This document shows positions 32,443-42,040 of a DNA stretch of 64,000 bases, in pieces. The DNA comes from Pirellulales bacterium (GTDB lineage Bacteria; Planctomycetota; Planctomycetia; Pirellulales; JAICIG01). Below the pieces are notes generated by a model that was given only the letters and a program-made list of their open reading frames with translations, was not told the DNA's origin and made no database searches. Positions within the stretch are counted from its first letter, which is position 1, and each line of letters begins with the position of its first letter. Both the position numbers and the translations under genes were made by a program. The DNA lies in contig JAICLL010000012.1 of the NCBI GenBank assembly GCA_025927475.1, positions 1 to 64,000 of the forward strand, given 5' to 3'.

Positions 32443-33695
32443 CAGGGGCTCTTGGGGTTGGTCAGCCGGCCCAGAAACAAGATGGCGCCGGTTCGGTTGT
32501 CACGAATCAAGAACAGAAACGGGTGATCGGCGCGGAACACCACGGGCGGGTCTTCGCTTGGCGGCTCGGCGGCGGCATCCATCATTACCGCCGTTGCGGC
32601 CGCGGCTTCCGTTCCCTCTTCATCCACATTGACGAACGCGGCGTGGATCACCGCGTAAAGTTTCAGATCTTCAAACGACGTCATGCCGGAAAAATCGGCG
32701 TCTTCGCTGAAGGCCCGCGTCATTCCCAGCGCTTTTAAGGCATCTTTCAGCGGCAGTTGCGACGTGATCTTAAACCTTGGCAAGAACACTTCTACCCGGC
32801 GGGGCTTGCCGTCGGCGAGCCACCGGTCCAGTTTCTCGGCCGTCATCGTTTCTTCCAAACCTGCAAGCCCATCGGCCTGCTTCGGCAGCAGCACCGCCAT
32901 CGACAGGTGGTTGCCCACGTAGGGCAGTTCGAGCAACTGCGCGTCGTCGGTTTCGGCGTACGAGAAATGCTCCAGTTGCCGCATCAGGGGCGCGTCGGTC
33001 TGCTCTTCGCCGGAGAGGTGGAAAGGCGCGTCCTCCGTGGCTCGCTTCCAAAACTCGTCCTGCCAGGCGGCCTTGAAATAAATGGCGTTAGTCAGCACCA
33101 GGCGGGTGAGCGGCTCAATCATGTTGGGCGAAATCAATTGGCCGATCTTGCCCTCGGTTTGCTTGCCAATCCAATCGTTGATGGTCCGGGCAGCTTTGTC
33201 GGGGCGATTGAAATTGACCTGGGCGAGTCCCGCCCCATATTCGTCTCGCGTCAACTTCACAAATTCTGGGCGGAACGGATAGCCCTCCAGACCCCACAGC
33301 CGACTGGCCATGCGCAGTTGGTAGCGCTCGCCGTTGCTGTTGAGAATATGGACCAGCTCGCCGACTCCTTGGTGCACCTGCTCATCGGGTGCATCCAGAT
33401 GCAGCACCTGGGTCATCTCCTCTTTGGTCTGTCCGCCCGCCCCCGCGTAGGTCATGGCCAGGGCGGCCGAGACGCTGGCCGGCGAAAAGAACAGGTTGCC
33501 GTCTTTCTGCCGCAACTGACCGTAAAGGTCGAACGCAAACTCATTGGATTGAATCGCAACCTTGCGAGCTTCCTCGGTGACGGTGATTTCCGCCGCGTCA
33601 AACACGCGCGGCGGCGGCTCGGCGGTGCAGGCGCCCAGCACGGCTACGACGACCACCAGAGCCGATCGGAGCGGAAGGGAAACGGTTTGCCTCAT
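32442..33695 (-). CDS. Serpin family lipoprotein
   Basis: 417 aa from ATG 33695, with AGGAG 7 nt upstream; the track start adds 12 residues. The N-terminus RSALVVVVAVLGACTAEPPP contains a lipobox (LGAC), so it should be a lipid-anchored export product. The full serpin fold follows: NLFFSPASVSAALAMTYAGA, LVLTNAIYFKAAWQDEF, LPRFKITSQLPLKDALKALG and DHPFLFLIRDNRTGAILFLG. The reactive-loop hinge HAAFVNVDEEGTEAAAATAV has the small-residue run of inhibitory serpins, with the scissile region in MMDAAAEPPSEDPP. Likely inhibits a secreted or envelope protease. Coupled to the downstream aminopeptidase gene. Confidence 0.94.
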   Translation of the reverse strand: MRQTVSLPLRSALVVVVAVLGACTAEPPPRVFDAAEITVTEEARKVAIQSNEFAFDLYGQLRQKDGNLFFSPASVSAALAMTYAGAGGQTKEEMTQVLHLDAPDEQVHQGVGELVHILNSNGERYQLRMASRLWGLEGYPFRPEFVKLTRDEYGAGLAQVNFNRPDKAARTINDWIGKQTEGKIGQLISPNMIEPLTRLVLTNAIYFKAAWQDEFWKRATEDAPFHLSGEEQTDAPLMRQLEHFSYAETDDAQLLELPYVGNHLSMAVLLPKQADGLAGLEETMTAEKLDRWLADGKPRRVEVFLPRFKITSQLPLKDALKALGMTRAFSEDADFSGMTSFEDLKLYAVIHAAFVNVDEEGTEAAAATAVMMDAAAEPPSEDPPVVFRADHPFLFLIRDNRTGAILFLGRLTNPKSP

Positions 33696-33709
33696 GGAAC
33701 TCACTCCTA

Positions 33710-35206
33710 TCAACCGGTTGATGGCTGCCATCGCTCCATTTCATCCCAAGGCCAAAGCGGCCTGGGGATGTTTCGGTAATCGTACTTCCAAAAATCGGCA
33801 GGCGCGCAGCCGGGGGCTTGCACCACCATGATCTTCGCCGCCCGGCTTTGATAGGCCGCCCGAAAACCGCAGGGGCTTTTGGCGACCAGCACGCTGGCCG
33901 CGAACGGATCGAAGCCGGCGGCTTGAAAAAATTCGGGCGCGAAATGTGGCCCGCTCTGCGAAGTCAACAGCATGCAGACATTGCCGCGCCGCAAGACCGC
34001 CGAGCGGCCCAGGTCGACGGCCAGGTTGCGGGCCAAATGCCCCGAGATCGTAAACCGAGCATCGAAGAGCCGCTCGACGGTGGCTTCGATGTCGATGGGC
34101 CGCGAGAAGCGCCTGTCGCGCACGCCGCCCAGCGAAGTCTTGAGCATGCCGCCCATGCCCGCCTTGGCCGCGGCTTCGACCACCTGGGGCGAAACCAGCG
34201 GCACGAGCGCCGGTCGCGGCCAGTCATATTTCAGCAATTCGGCGAGCACCCAGGTGCTGTCGCCCGGCGCGCCCGAGGTGGTCGAGTCGGCACTGTCGCT
34301 TAACACCACCAGGCCGGAGGTTTCGCGGCGCGCGGCCGCCACGGCCTCGGCCAAGGGCGTCAGTTCCGGCAGATAGTCACGGCGGCGGCGCCACAACTCC
34401 GTCGCCACTTGTCGGCACGCCGTGCCGGCCAGGTCCGGGCGGTTGTCGGTCACCACCACGACGCTCGAACCCAGCTCGGGAATGTCGAGCCAGGGCTGCA
34501 CGGTCGCCAGCCCGGCGGCCAGCACTTCGCTCTGGCGCTCCAGCGCTTGCAGCCGCTCGCGCAAGCCATAGCTGACGCTGGCCGGGTCTTGCGTGTTGGC
34601 CCGTTCCGCCGGCGCCACCATCGGCAGTTTTTCAAACGCGGTGGTGGGTTTCGCGCCGTCGATCAACATGCGCCGCAAGAGCCGAGCGCCGCGCTGGCCC
34701 GTTTCAAACACGTCGATGTGCGGAGCGGTATGAAACAGCACTAGCGCGTCGGCATGATCGACCATTGCCCGCGTGATGTTGGCGTGTAGATCGAGCGTGG
34801 CGACGATCGGCGTGCGGCCGGCAATGCGACGGGCGGCGGCCAGCAACTCGCCTTCGATATCCGGGTGCCGGTCGGCCACCATCGCCCCGTGCAGCGCCAG
34901 CAGAATGCCATCGACCGGCATTGCGCGCTGGAGCGACTCGACGAACTCAGCCAGCAACCAATCGAATGTATCGACAGTGACGGCGCCCGAGGGCCAGGCG
35001 GGCAAACGCACCGTGCCAACAATTTCTGGCCGTTCCGGCCAGGCCCGCAACGACTGAATAAAGCCGCCCAGCTCGTTGGTGTCGGCCATCTGCTCGACGA
35101 GCTGGCCGCCGCGCAGCACGCCGAACTGATTGAAACTCTCGCGGGTTGTCGGCAGCGGATTGAAGGTGTTGGTTTCTTGCCAAAGTTGACCGATCGCGAT
35201 GCGCAT
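33710..35206 (-). CDS. M81 family metallopeptidase (MlrC-like)
   Basis: 498 aa from ATG 35206 (MRIAIGQLWQETNTFNPLPT), the family N-terminus; the track start adds 67 residues that read back through an R1 copy. Motifs: LALHGAMVADRHPDIEGELL, LDLHANITRAMVDHADALV (His), HTAPHIDVFETGQRGARLL and a late SDSADSTTSGAPGDSTWVL segment, all typical of MlrC-type microcystinase/M81 peptidases. The DUF1485 N-terminal half and MlrC C-terminal half are both present. Acts on cyclic or linear peptides in characterised cases; the real substrate is unknown. It ends 15 bases from the serpin start on the same strand. Confidence 0.9.
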   Translation of the reverse strand: MRIAIGQLWQETNTFNPLPTTRESFNQFGVLRGGQLVEQMADTNELGGFIQSLRAWPERPEIVGTVRLPAWPSGAVTVDTFDWLLAEFVESLQRAMPVDGILLALHGAMVADRHPDIEGELLAAARRIAGRTPIVATLDLHANITRAMVDHADALVLFHTAPHIDVFETGQRGARLLRRMLIDGAKPTTAFEKLPMVAPAERANTQDPASVSYGLRERLQALERQSEVLAAGLATVQPWLDIPELGSSVVVVTDNRPDLAGTACRQVATELWRRRRDYLPELTPLAEAVAAARRETSGLVVLSDSADSTTSGAPGDSTWVLAELLKYDWPRPALVPLVSPQVVEAAAKAGMGGMLKTSLGGVRDRRFSRPIDIEATVERLFDARFTISGHLARNLAVDLGRSAVLRRGNVCMLLTSQSGPHFAPEFFQAAGFDPFAASVLVAKSPCGFRAAYQSRAAKIMVVQAPGCAPADFWKYDYRNIPRPLWPWDEMERWQPSTG

Positions 35207-35249
35207 GGAACAGGGGTCGGGATTCAGGATTCGGGATTCAGGGAAAAGT

Positions 35250-35282
35250 GGTGGCTGGGGCAGAATCTTAGCGATGCTCCGG
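35250..35282 (+). repeat. R1 dispersed repeat copy
   Basis: A 33-base R1 copy with GAATCTTAG in the centre instead of the usual GAGGCTTGC, in the spacer upstream of the M81 gene. It is preceded by a run of degenerate GGGATTCAGGATTC simple repeats (35214-35242). Confidence 0.7.
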
Positions 35283-35366
35283 CTGCTTCCGCGCAAAGGA
35301 TGCGCATCATAATAACGGACTGAACCCCCCATTGTACGACCGCGGCTTCGTCGGCCCGGCTCGGAC

Positions 35367-36764
35367 CTAAACCAGTCCCGGTATCGGCTGCCCGCCTTCG
35401 GTGACAATCGGAATCGGCCGGCCTTGCGGATTCACCCAATGCGCGTCGAGATCGATCCGCAGATGGCGGAAGACCGTGGCCGCAAGATCCGAGGGACGCA
35501 CGCGTGCGTCTTGAATGTCGTAGCCCTTGCGATCGGTGCGGCCGATCACTTGGCCCGAGGGCAATCCACCGCCGGCCACCAGCATCGACATGCAGTTAGT
35601 CCAATGCCCGCGTCCGCCGTCGGGCGAAAGCATCGGCGCGCGGCCAAATTCGCCGAGCATCAAAACCAAGGTCGAGTCCAACAACCCTCGCTGGTCGAGA
35701 TCGGTCACCAGCGCGTGCATGGCACGGTCGATGGTCGGCAGAATCGGCGTCAGGCCCTTCACAATGCCGCCCCAGGGAGGCACGTTGTCGCCGTGATGGT
35801 CGAAGTACCCCCAGCGCCCGCTCACGAGTACAAAGGTAACGCCCGCCTCGACCAGCCGCCGAGCGAGCAGCGCCTTCTCGCCCACGCTGATGCGTCCATA
35901 GGCGTCGCGCACCGCGTCGGTTTCTTTCGACACATCAAAAGCTTCTTTCACGCGACCAGCAGCCACCATGTCGAAGGCCATCTGCTGATAGCGGTCGACC
36001 TGGTGCATGGTGGCGGCGCGGTCCAGGTCGCGGCTGAGGCGATCGAACTGCCGCCGCAGCTCGGCGCGATCTTGCAACCGCGGCACGGTCACGCCATCGA
36101 CCGGCGCCAGCCGCCCGGCCAACTGGCCCCCCTGCACCGGCTCGAACTCTTGCCCCAGGTGGCCCGCGCCCCACACGTCGGCCTTCCACGAATCGGCCAG
36201 TCCGACAAACGCGGGCAGATCGGCGGCGTTGGGACCTCGGAACCGGGCAACCACCGAACCCATCGACGGATATCCGCCGCCGTCGTTGCCGTTGTCGGTG
36301 CGACGGGCCAGCGCGTTGCCGGCCTGCATGGTGATCGGCGTGTGATTGCTGGCCGAGCAATCGACCGAACGGATGATCGATAGCTTGTGCATCAGGCTGG
36401 CTTGCAGCGGCAGATGCTCGCAGACTTCGATGCCCGGCACGCTGGTGCCGATGGTTTGATACGGCCCGCGGATTTCGTGCGGGGCGTTGGGCTTGGGGTC
36501 CCACATGTCGATATGGCTGGGACCGCCCGAGAGCCAGAACAAAATGACCGCTCGGCGCTCGCCGGCGTTGGCTTGATCGGCGGCGGCCGACATCCGCAGC
36601 GTATCAGCAAGTGACAGGCCTGCCAGCCCGGCCAGGCCGGTCTGCAAAAACCAGCGCCGCGAACCGACACGAATCAAGTCGCTCGGCGGCGGGCAAAGCG
36701 GGTGAACGACGCTGCCGCGCCAATGATGTGCGGCATGGGCATGAGAAGCGTGCAAATCGGCCAT
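35367..36764 (-). CDS. DUF1501 domain-containing protein (exported sulfatase-like)
   Basis: 465 aa, GGAG about 9 nt before the ATG. Residues ~35-60 have a Tat-like signal, SRRWFLQTGLAGLAGLSLADT (two Arg). The body is classic DUF1501: ILFWLSGGPSHIDMWDPKP, HLPLQASLMHKLSIIRSVDC, HTPITMQAGNALARR, VLMLGEFGRAPMLSPDGGRGH and the HW at GRGHWTNC. The alkaline-phosphatase-like fold suggests a secreted hydrolase, but no family member has a clear activity. In planctomycetes these genes usually follow DUF1549/DUF1553 cytochrome-type genes; none is adjacent here, so this copy stands alone. Confidence 0.92.
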   Translation of the reverse strand: MADLHASHAHAAHHWRGSVVHPLCPPPSDLIRVGSRRWFLQTGLAGLAGLSLADTLRMSAAADQANAGERRAVILFWLSGGPSHIDMWDPKPNAPHEIRGPYQTIGTSVPGIEVCEHLPLQASLMHKLSIIRSVDCSASNHTPITMQAGNALARRTDNGNDGGGYPSMGSVVARFRGPNAADLPAFVGLADSWKADVWGAGHLGQEFEPVQGGQLAGRLAPVDGVTVPRLQDRAELRRQFDRLSRDLDRAATMHQVDRYQQMAFDMVAAGRVKEAFDVSKETDAVRDAYGRISVGEKALLARRLVEAGVTFVLVSGRWGYFDHHGDNVPPWGGIVKGLTPILPTIDRAMHALVTDLDQRGLLDSTLVLMLGEFGRAPMLSPDGGRGHWTNCMSMLVAGGGLPSGQVIGRTDRKGYDIQDARVRPSDLAATVFRHLRIDLDAHWVNPQGRPIPIVTEGGQPIPGLV

Positions 36765-36854
36765 CGTAAAGGCTCCTGCACCGCGAGGGAGGGACCGCAG
36801 CCGGTAGTAGACGGCAAACGGGCCGAACGGTCAAGAGTTGGTGGCTGGTAAAGA

Positions 36855-36906
36855 GGACGCGGGGACACGGAGATGCGGAGACACGGAGACGCGGGGATAA
36901 GGAGAT
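36855..36906. repeat. Degenerate ACACGGAGACGCGGGG simple repeat
   Basis: About five imprecise copies of GGGGACACGGAGA/GCGGAGACACGGAGA units in the spacer between the DUF1501 and E1 genes. Similar low-complexity patches flank several genes (11883-11915, 35214-35242, 43576-43618, 50217-50275). Confidence 0.6.
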
Positions 36907-36928
36907 ACTTATTTGCCCGTGCCCTCGA

Positions 36929-37972
36929 TTAGCCGCCGATGTACTTGGCATACACGGTGCGGGCGGTGGCAATGTCGTCAGTGCCGCCGATGATCGCCCG
37001 GCCATCGGCAAACACGGTGAGAGTGTAGCCGTCGACTTCCAGCCGCAACAGAAATGGATTGCGCGTCACACGACCTACGCCGGCCAGCTTCTCGGCCAGG
37101 GCCGCCAGCGATAGCGCGGCACCGCCGGGCTGGGCCAACTGCACCGCGTTGCGCCCGCAGAGCACCGCGGTGTGCGTGCCGCGCTCGCCCGATAGCCAGA
37201 TGAATTCATGCCGCACGCAGGTCGGGCAATCGGCCCCCTCGCGCAAGCCGCCGGCTTTCATCGGCAGCAGCCGGTTCTCCCACAGGTCGAAGACCAACAG
37301 CGAGCGCTGCACCGCGTCGCGCCGCCCGCTGAGAATCTTCAGCGCTTCCATGGCCTGAATCGAGGCGATCACGTTGACAATCGGTCCTAAGATGCCCGCC
37401 GTGTCGCAAGTTTCGGTGGTGCCGGGCGGTGGCGCTTCGTGAACCAGGCAGCGCAGACAGGGGGTTTCTCCAGGCAAGATAGTCATGGTCTGCCCGCCCG
37501 CCCCGATGCAGCCGCCGTACACCCAGGGAACGCCGAGCTTGACCGCGGCGTCGTTGAGCAAAAACCGCGTCTCGAAGTTGTCGGTGCCGTCGACGATGCA
37601 ATCGACGCCTTCGAGCAGCTTGAGGATGTTCGTGTGATCGACGTCGGCCACCATCGGCTCGATTTCGATTTGCGAATTGATGCGGCGCAGCTTGTTGGCG
37701 GCGGCGATCGCCTTGGGCAGGTTTTGGGCCACATCGTCTTCGTCAAACAGCACCTGCCGTTGCAGATTGCTGGTTTCGACAAAATCGCGATCGACAATTC
37801 TCAGCCGTCCGACGCCGGCGCGGGCCAGCGCATTGGCCAGCACCGTGCCCAACGCCCCGCAGCCGCACACCAACACCCGGCTGGCCAGCAGCCGCCGCTG
37901 CCCCTCTTCGCCCAGCTCGTGAAAACGAATTTGCCGCGCGTAGCGATCGAGGTTCATCATGGACGTCGGCAT
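36929..37972 (-). CDS. ThiF/MoeB/HesA-family adenylyltransferase (E1-like)
   Basis: 347 aa. Adenylate-forming Rossmann domain: RYARQIRFHELGEEGQRRLL, nucleotide motif VCGCGALGTVLANALARAGVG, SNLQRQVLF (Arg finger), and NKLRRIN (Lys). Catalytic Cys in TTETCDTAGILGP. A zinc site is formed by CLRC (PCLRCLV) and CPTC (DCPTCVRH). The ~75-residue C-terminal tail is not a rhodanese domain; its LEVDGYTLTVFADGRAIIGG resembles MoeB/ThiF C-terminal beta segments. It should activate a ThiS/MoaD-like sulphur carrier with ATP. The carrier gene is not adjacent, so thiamine versus molybdopterin use is open. Confidence 0.9.
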   Translation of the reverse strand: MPTSMMNLDRYARQIRFHELGEEGQRRLLASRVLVCGCGALGTVLANALARAGVGRLRIVDRDFVETSNLQRQVLFDEDDVAQNLPKAIAAANKLRRINSQIEIEPMVADVDHTNILKLLEGVDCIVDGTDNFETRFLLNDAAVKLGVPWVYGGCIGAGGQTMTILPGETPCLRCLVHEAPPPGTTETCDTAGILGPIVNVIASIQAMEALKILSGRRDAVQRSLLVFDLWENRLLPMKAGGLREGADCPTCVRHEFIWLSGERGTHTAVLCGRNAVQLAQPGGAALSLAALAEKLAGVGRVTRNPFLLRLEVDGYTLTVFADGRAIIGGTDDIATARTVYAKYIGG

Positions 37973-38058
37973 ACTCTTGCTTGGGTTTCCTGGCTAGCCT
38001 ATCGCGCTGCGGTGGCTTGCCGCAATACTCAAGCAGCAGCAGACTGCCGGCGTCTCGA

Positions 38059-38925
38059 TCAGTCGACGTTGAGCCGGCGCTCGCGCACGGCCAACGCACC
38101 GACCGCGTTGGCGTGTTGGCGCCAGCGATGCTCCAACTCGGCCACGCCGTTGAGGCGATAGATGTCGCGGAGAGCTTGTTCGTAGCCGCGCTCGACGCCC
38201 GTCTGCACGAATTGAACAAACTGCTCCGGAGTGCCGCGTTCGACCAGGTAGTGCACCAGGCTGGCGCTTTGGCCGTAAAACGCCGCATGGCGGTCGGGCG
38301 ACGGATAATCTTCCATCGCCAATAACTCAGTCAGCCGGAAACTGCCGCGTTGCGAGTGGGCAATCCACAGGTCGCGCAGGTGCGCGTCTTGTTTTCCGGC
38401 CGGATCGGCCAGCACCGCCATGCCCTCGTCGGCCCAAGCCGGCACACGGCTGCCCGGAAACAGGTCGGCCAAAACCAGATGCGTCAGTTCATGGGCCAGC
38501 ACGCCGTCGAACCAACCGGGCTGGTCGGCCCGAATGTCGATCCGGCGAGCGATGACCGCGTCGTTGGCCACGTCGATGACGCTGCTGCCCAGCGTCTTGC
38601 CGCCGCCGGGCACAGCACGCAAATAAGCCGCCGGCGTGCCGTGAAGGATGACATCGCACTTGGGCTGCCAGGCAACTCCGCCGGATGGCTTGCCCGACCA
38701 CTTTGCCGTCAAGCGATCGCGCAACTCCTCGACCGCACTAAGCGTCTTAGGCGGCAAGGAAAACTTGCTCCGCGCGCAGAAACGGAAGTTGGCCGTTTCG
38801 ATGATGCTCCAACCAGCAGCCGCCGATTGGCAGGATTGCGAAGCGGGCGTTTCCGCGCCGCCGGCATCGCTGAACAGTGCCCCACTGGCGATGAACGCCA
38901 GCGAAAAAAAACGGAGTGACATCAT
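38059..38925 (-). CDS. Secreted gluzincin-like protein (peptidase MA-like)
   Basis: 288 aa from ATG 38925 (MMSLRFFSLAFIASGALFSD), which gives a signal peptide; 38922 is equally possible. A zinc HExxH motif is visible in VLAHELTHLVLADLF (near residue 166), with the third ligand likely Glu in VPAWADEGMAVLAD ~20 residues on, as in gluzincins of the peptidase MA/DUF1570 group. An N-terminal region (WSIIETANFRFCARS) matches the pre-protease domain in that group. Likely periplasmic, activity not shown. The ThiF-like gene follows on the same strand (86 bases). Confidence 0.82.
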   Translation of the reverse strand: MMSLRFFSLAFIASGALFSDAGGAETPASQSCQSAAAGWSIIETANFRFCARSKFSLPPKTLSAVEELRDRLTAKWSGKPSGGVAWQPKCDVILHGTPAAYLRAVPGGGKTLGSSVIDVANDAVIARRIDIRADQPGWFDGVLAHELTHLVLADLFPGSRVPAWADEGMAVLADPAGKQDAHLRDLWIAHSQRGSFRLTELLAMEDYPSPDRHAAFYGQSASLVHYLVERGTPEQFVQFVQTGVERGYEQALRDIYRLNGVAELEHRWRQHANAVGALAVRERRLNVD

Positions 38926-39169
38926 GCCGTGCCGCCCAAAAGAAAAAGGTCGGTGGCCGATGCTATTGCGGCCACTTGGGCAGAACACTATTCAACAAAC
39001 GTGCCGAGATGCCGAAGCAAAGCAAATATTGGCCGGTAGCGGTTCACAAGGCCTTGATGCGGTGGGGTTTAGGCGCGAACCATTCCGGCCAGAGAGGACC
39101 GTCGGGTCGCCCGCAGGTCGGGCGGTTCTGCCAGAACCGCAGGCAGCCGCTGCGGAAAGAACAGGCGGT

Positions 39170-41137
39170 CTATTCTTCCTGCTCGCGGAGCTTTGCCAGC
39201 ACGCTGTAGTCTTCCAGCGTGGTGGTGTCGCCCACCGTTTCCTTGCCGGCGGCGATGTCGCGGAGCAGCCGCCGCATAATTTTGCCGCTGCGGGTCTTGG
39301 GCAGGGCGCTGGTAAAACGGATGTCGTCGGGCTGGGCCAACGCGCCGATCTCTTTTCGCACGTGCCGCTTTAGCTCTTGCCGCAGAGCATCGTCGGGCTC
39401 GCCGTTTTTGACGGTGACAAACACCGCCACGGCCTCGCCTTTGACTTCGTCGGGGCGGCCCACGGCGGCCGCCTCGGCCACCCGCGGATGGCTGACCAAC
39501 GCGCTTTCGATCTCGATCGTGCTTAGGCGATGCCCCGAAACGTTCAGCACGTCGTCGATGCGGCCCATGATCCAGTAATAGCCGTCGGCATCGCAGCGGG
39601 CGTTGTCGCCGGCCAGATAGTTGTGGCGCGACTTGCTCCAATACTGCTCTTGATAGCGCGCGTCGTCGCCCCAAATGCCGCGCAGCATGCCGGGCCAAGG
39701 CCGCGTGATCACCAGCCATCCGCCGCGCCCCGCCTCGACCGGATGTCCGTGTTCGTCGACGATCGCCGGCACCACGCCCGGCAGCGGCTTGGTGCAGCTT
39801 CCCGGCTTGGTGGCGATGGCGCCGGGCAGCGGACTCATCATGATGCCGCCGGTTTCGGTTTGCCACCAGGTGTCGACGATCGGGCAGCGCTCATGGCCGA
39901 CCTTGCGGTGATACCACATCCACGCTTCCGGATTGATGCCTTCGCCCACGGTGCCCAACAGCCGCAGGCTCGACAGATCGTGGGAGTCGATCCACCGATC
40001 GCCCCATTTAATGGCCGCGCGAATCGCGGTGGGCGCCGTATAAAAAATGCTGACGCGATACTTTTCGATCAACTGCCACAAGCGGTCTTCTTGCGGCCAG
40101 TTCGGGGCGCCCTCATACATGAACACGGTGGCGCCGGCGGTGAGCGGCCCATACACGACGTAGCTGTGACCGGTCACCCAGCCGCAATCGGCCGTACACC
40201 AGAAGATGTCTTCCTCGCGCAAATCGAACACCCATTCGGTGGTTTTTTTGACGAACAGGTTATAGCCGGCCGAGGTGTGCTTAATGCCCTTGGGTTTGCC
40301 GGTCGAGCCGCTGGTGTAGAGAATGAACAGCGGATGCTCGCTGTCGAGCGGCTCAGCCGGGCAGTCGGGCGAGGCGTTTGCCATCAGCTCGTGCCACCAG
40401 AAATCGCGGCCGGGCCGCATCGCGATGTCGTTGCCCACGCGCCGCAGCACGATGCACTTCTCAACGGTGGGCGATTTCTCAAGCGCGGCGTCGACATTGG
40501 CTTTCAAGGGCAACTTTCCGCTGCGGCGCCAGCCGCCGTCGGCGGTGATGACCAGCCGGGCTCTCGCGTCGTTGTTGCGGTCGGCGATTGCTTCGCTGGA
40601 AAAACCCCCGAAGATCACCGAGTGGATCGCCCCGATGCGGGCGCAGGCCAACATGGCAATGGGCAGCTCGGGCGTCATCGGCATATAGATTGACACCACA
40701 TCGCCCGCTCTGATGCCCAGCGACCGCAGCACATTGGCAAATTGGCAAACTTCGCGGTGCAATTGCCGATAGGTGAGCACACGCGTATCGCCCGGCTCGC
40801 CCTCCCAGACGATTGCGGGCTTGTCCGCGCGCGGCGGGTCGGCCGAGGGCGCCAAATGCCGATCGAGGCAATTGTAGGAGACGTTGGTTTGCCCGCCGAC
40901 AAACCATTGCGCGAACGGCTCGTTCCATTCGAGCACTTTGCTGAAGGGCTTGAACCAATGCAGTTCCTTGGCAAGCTCGCCCCAAAAGCCCTCTACGTCT
41001 TGCGCGGCGCGGTTCCAGAGTTGCTCGTAAGCCTCGAGCGAGCCGATGCGCGCCCGCCGAGCGAAGTCGTCGGGCGGCGGAAACCGCCGCGCCTCTTGCA
41101 TGACCGTGTCGAGGGAACCGCTGCGCGACGTTGGCAT
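39170..41137 (-). CDS. acsA: Acetate--CoA ligase
   Basis: 655 aa, the usual length for AcsA. N-terminal ACAS_N region ([20 protein letters not shown]), AMP-binding core [11 protein letters not shown], acetate pocket and adenylation motif [16 protein letters not shown], hinge [13 protein letters not shown] and the C-terminal [14 protein letters not shown] with the acetylatable Lys. Converts acetate, ATP and CoA to acetyl-CoA and AMP in the cytoplasm. Transcribed alone. A CGGTTCT/AGAACCG hairpin at 39123-39139 lies downstream but has no T run. Confidence 0.97.
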   Translation of the reverse strand: MPTSRSGSLDTVMQEARRFPPPDDFARRARIGSLEAYEQLWNRAAQDVEGFWGELAKELHWFKPFSKVLEWNEPFAQWFVGGQTNVSYNCLDRHLAPSADPPRADKPAIVWEGEPGDTRVLTYRQLHREVCQFANVLRSLGIRAGDVVSIYMPMTPELPIAMLACARIGAIHSVIFGGFSSEAIADRNNDARARLVITADGGWRRSGKLPLKANVDAALEKSPTVEKCIVLRRVGNDIAMRPGRDFWWHELMANASPDCPAEPLDSEHPLFILYTSGSTGKPKGIKHTSAGYNLFVKKTTEWVFDLREEDIFWCTADCGWVTGHSYVVYGPLTAGATVFMYEGAPNWPQEDRLWQLIEKYRVSIFYTAPTAIRAAIKWGDRWIDSHDLSSLRLLGTVGEGINPEAWMWYHRKVGHERCPIVDTWWQTETGGIMMSPLPGAIATKPGSCTKPLPGVVPAIVDEHGHPVEAGRGGWLVITRPWPGMLRGIWGDDARYQEQYWSKSRHNYLAGDNARCDADGYYWIMGRIDDVLNVSGHRLSTIEIESALVSHPRVAEAAAVGRPDEVKGEAVAVFVTVKNGEPDDALRQELKRHVRKEIGALAQPDDIRFTSALPKTRSGKIMRRLLRDIAAGKETVGDTTTLEDYSVLAKLREQEE

Positions 41138-41254
41138 GGTGTGCTGAGCCGACGAAAGAAAACACGGGACGTGCCGTGATTGTAGAACCGCCCAAAACGG
41201 TCGTCAACGCGGCGGCTCCGTTCTCAGCGTTGGGCAATCTGGCAGCCCAGACGG

Positions 41255-41854
41255 CTACATCACTCGCCAGAGGTGCAGGATGAACAAGGCCGTGGTGGCC
41301 GTCAGCGCGGCCTTATACTCGCGGTTGTTAATCCACTGGGCCAGCGACCACTCGCACCGCCAATCGGTAAAGGGGCGGTAGGGAAACAACTGCGGCGCGG
41401 TGGCGGCGTATTGTGCCCAGGCTGGTCCATAGCGCTCGGCCAACCGCCGCTCTTCGCGCTGCATGGTCAACAGGTAGACGCCCAACACCGGTCCAAACAC
41501 CACCACGGCATCGGCCAGGCTGCCCAGCAGCACGCAAAACCCGAACATCATGGCGAGCGAGCCGAGATACAGCGGATGCCGGCAAAGCCGGTAAGGGCCG
41601 CGCGTGGCCAAGACCTTGGTCTTATTGATGACGCCCGCCGCCCAGGAGCGAATGAACAAACCGACCAGCACCGCCGCCAGCCCGATCAGCGACAGCGGGT
41701 CGTGCATGTCGCCGGTGTCGTGAGGCCGCGTGCCCAAAACAACGTCTTTGACAATCATCGCCGAGAAGACAAACAGCGAGATGGTCACCCGCTGTTTGAC
41801 CAGGAATTCGCGGATTCGATCCCAGGGGCTGAACGTCAGTGGTTGTGTCGACAT
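41255..41854 (-). CDS. Isoprenylcysteine carboxyl methyltransferase (ICMT/PEMT)-like membrane protein
   Basis: 199 aa from ATG 41854, with GGAG 9 nt upstream; the track start adds 57 residues. Four to five helices are evident. The family core is clear: LATRGPYRLCRHPLYLGSLA followed by MQREERRLAERYGPAWAQYA, the RHPxYxG and EErxLxxxfG-xxYxxY motifs of ICMT and related NnrU/PEMT-fold enzymes. These bind S-adenosylmethionine at the membrane face. In bacteria the acceptor is usually unknown (phospholipid, steroid or thiol). Divergent from the MBL gene to its right. Confidence 0.85.
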   Translation of the reverse strand: MSTQPLTFSPWDRIREFLVKQRVTISLFVFSAMIVKDVVLGTRPHDTGDMHDPLSLIGLAAVLVGLFIRSWAAGVINKTKVLATRGPYRLCRHPLYLGSLAMMFGFCVLLGSLADAVVVFGPVLGVYLLTMQREERRLAERYGPAWAQYAATAPQLFPYRPFTDWRCEWSLAQWINNREYKAALTATTALFILHLWRVM

Positions 41855-42040
41855 GGTTGGCTTTCTCCAGAAGGGTGGCAGCTTATAGAGGCCGGGCGAA
41901 ATCTGGTCAAGATGAGCGGGTTGACCCGCGGCGCGAATCGCGGCACATTGGAGGGCGTCAGGGCGGCGAATCGTAAGCGGCAAAATGCTAGCAACGCCAC
42001 CGACGCAAACGACGTATTTTCGCAAGCGAGCGACTCACGG

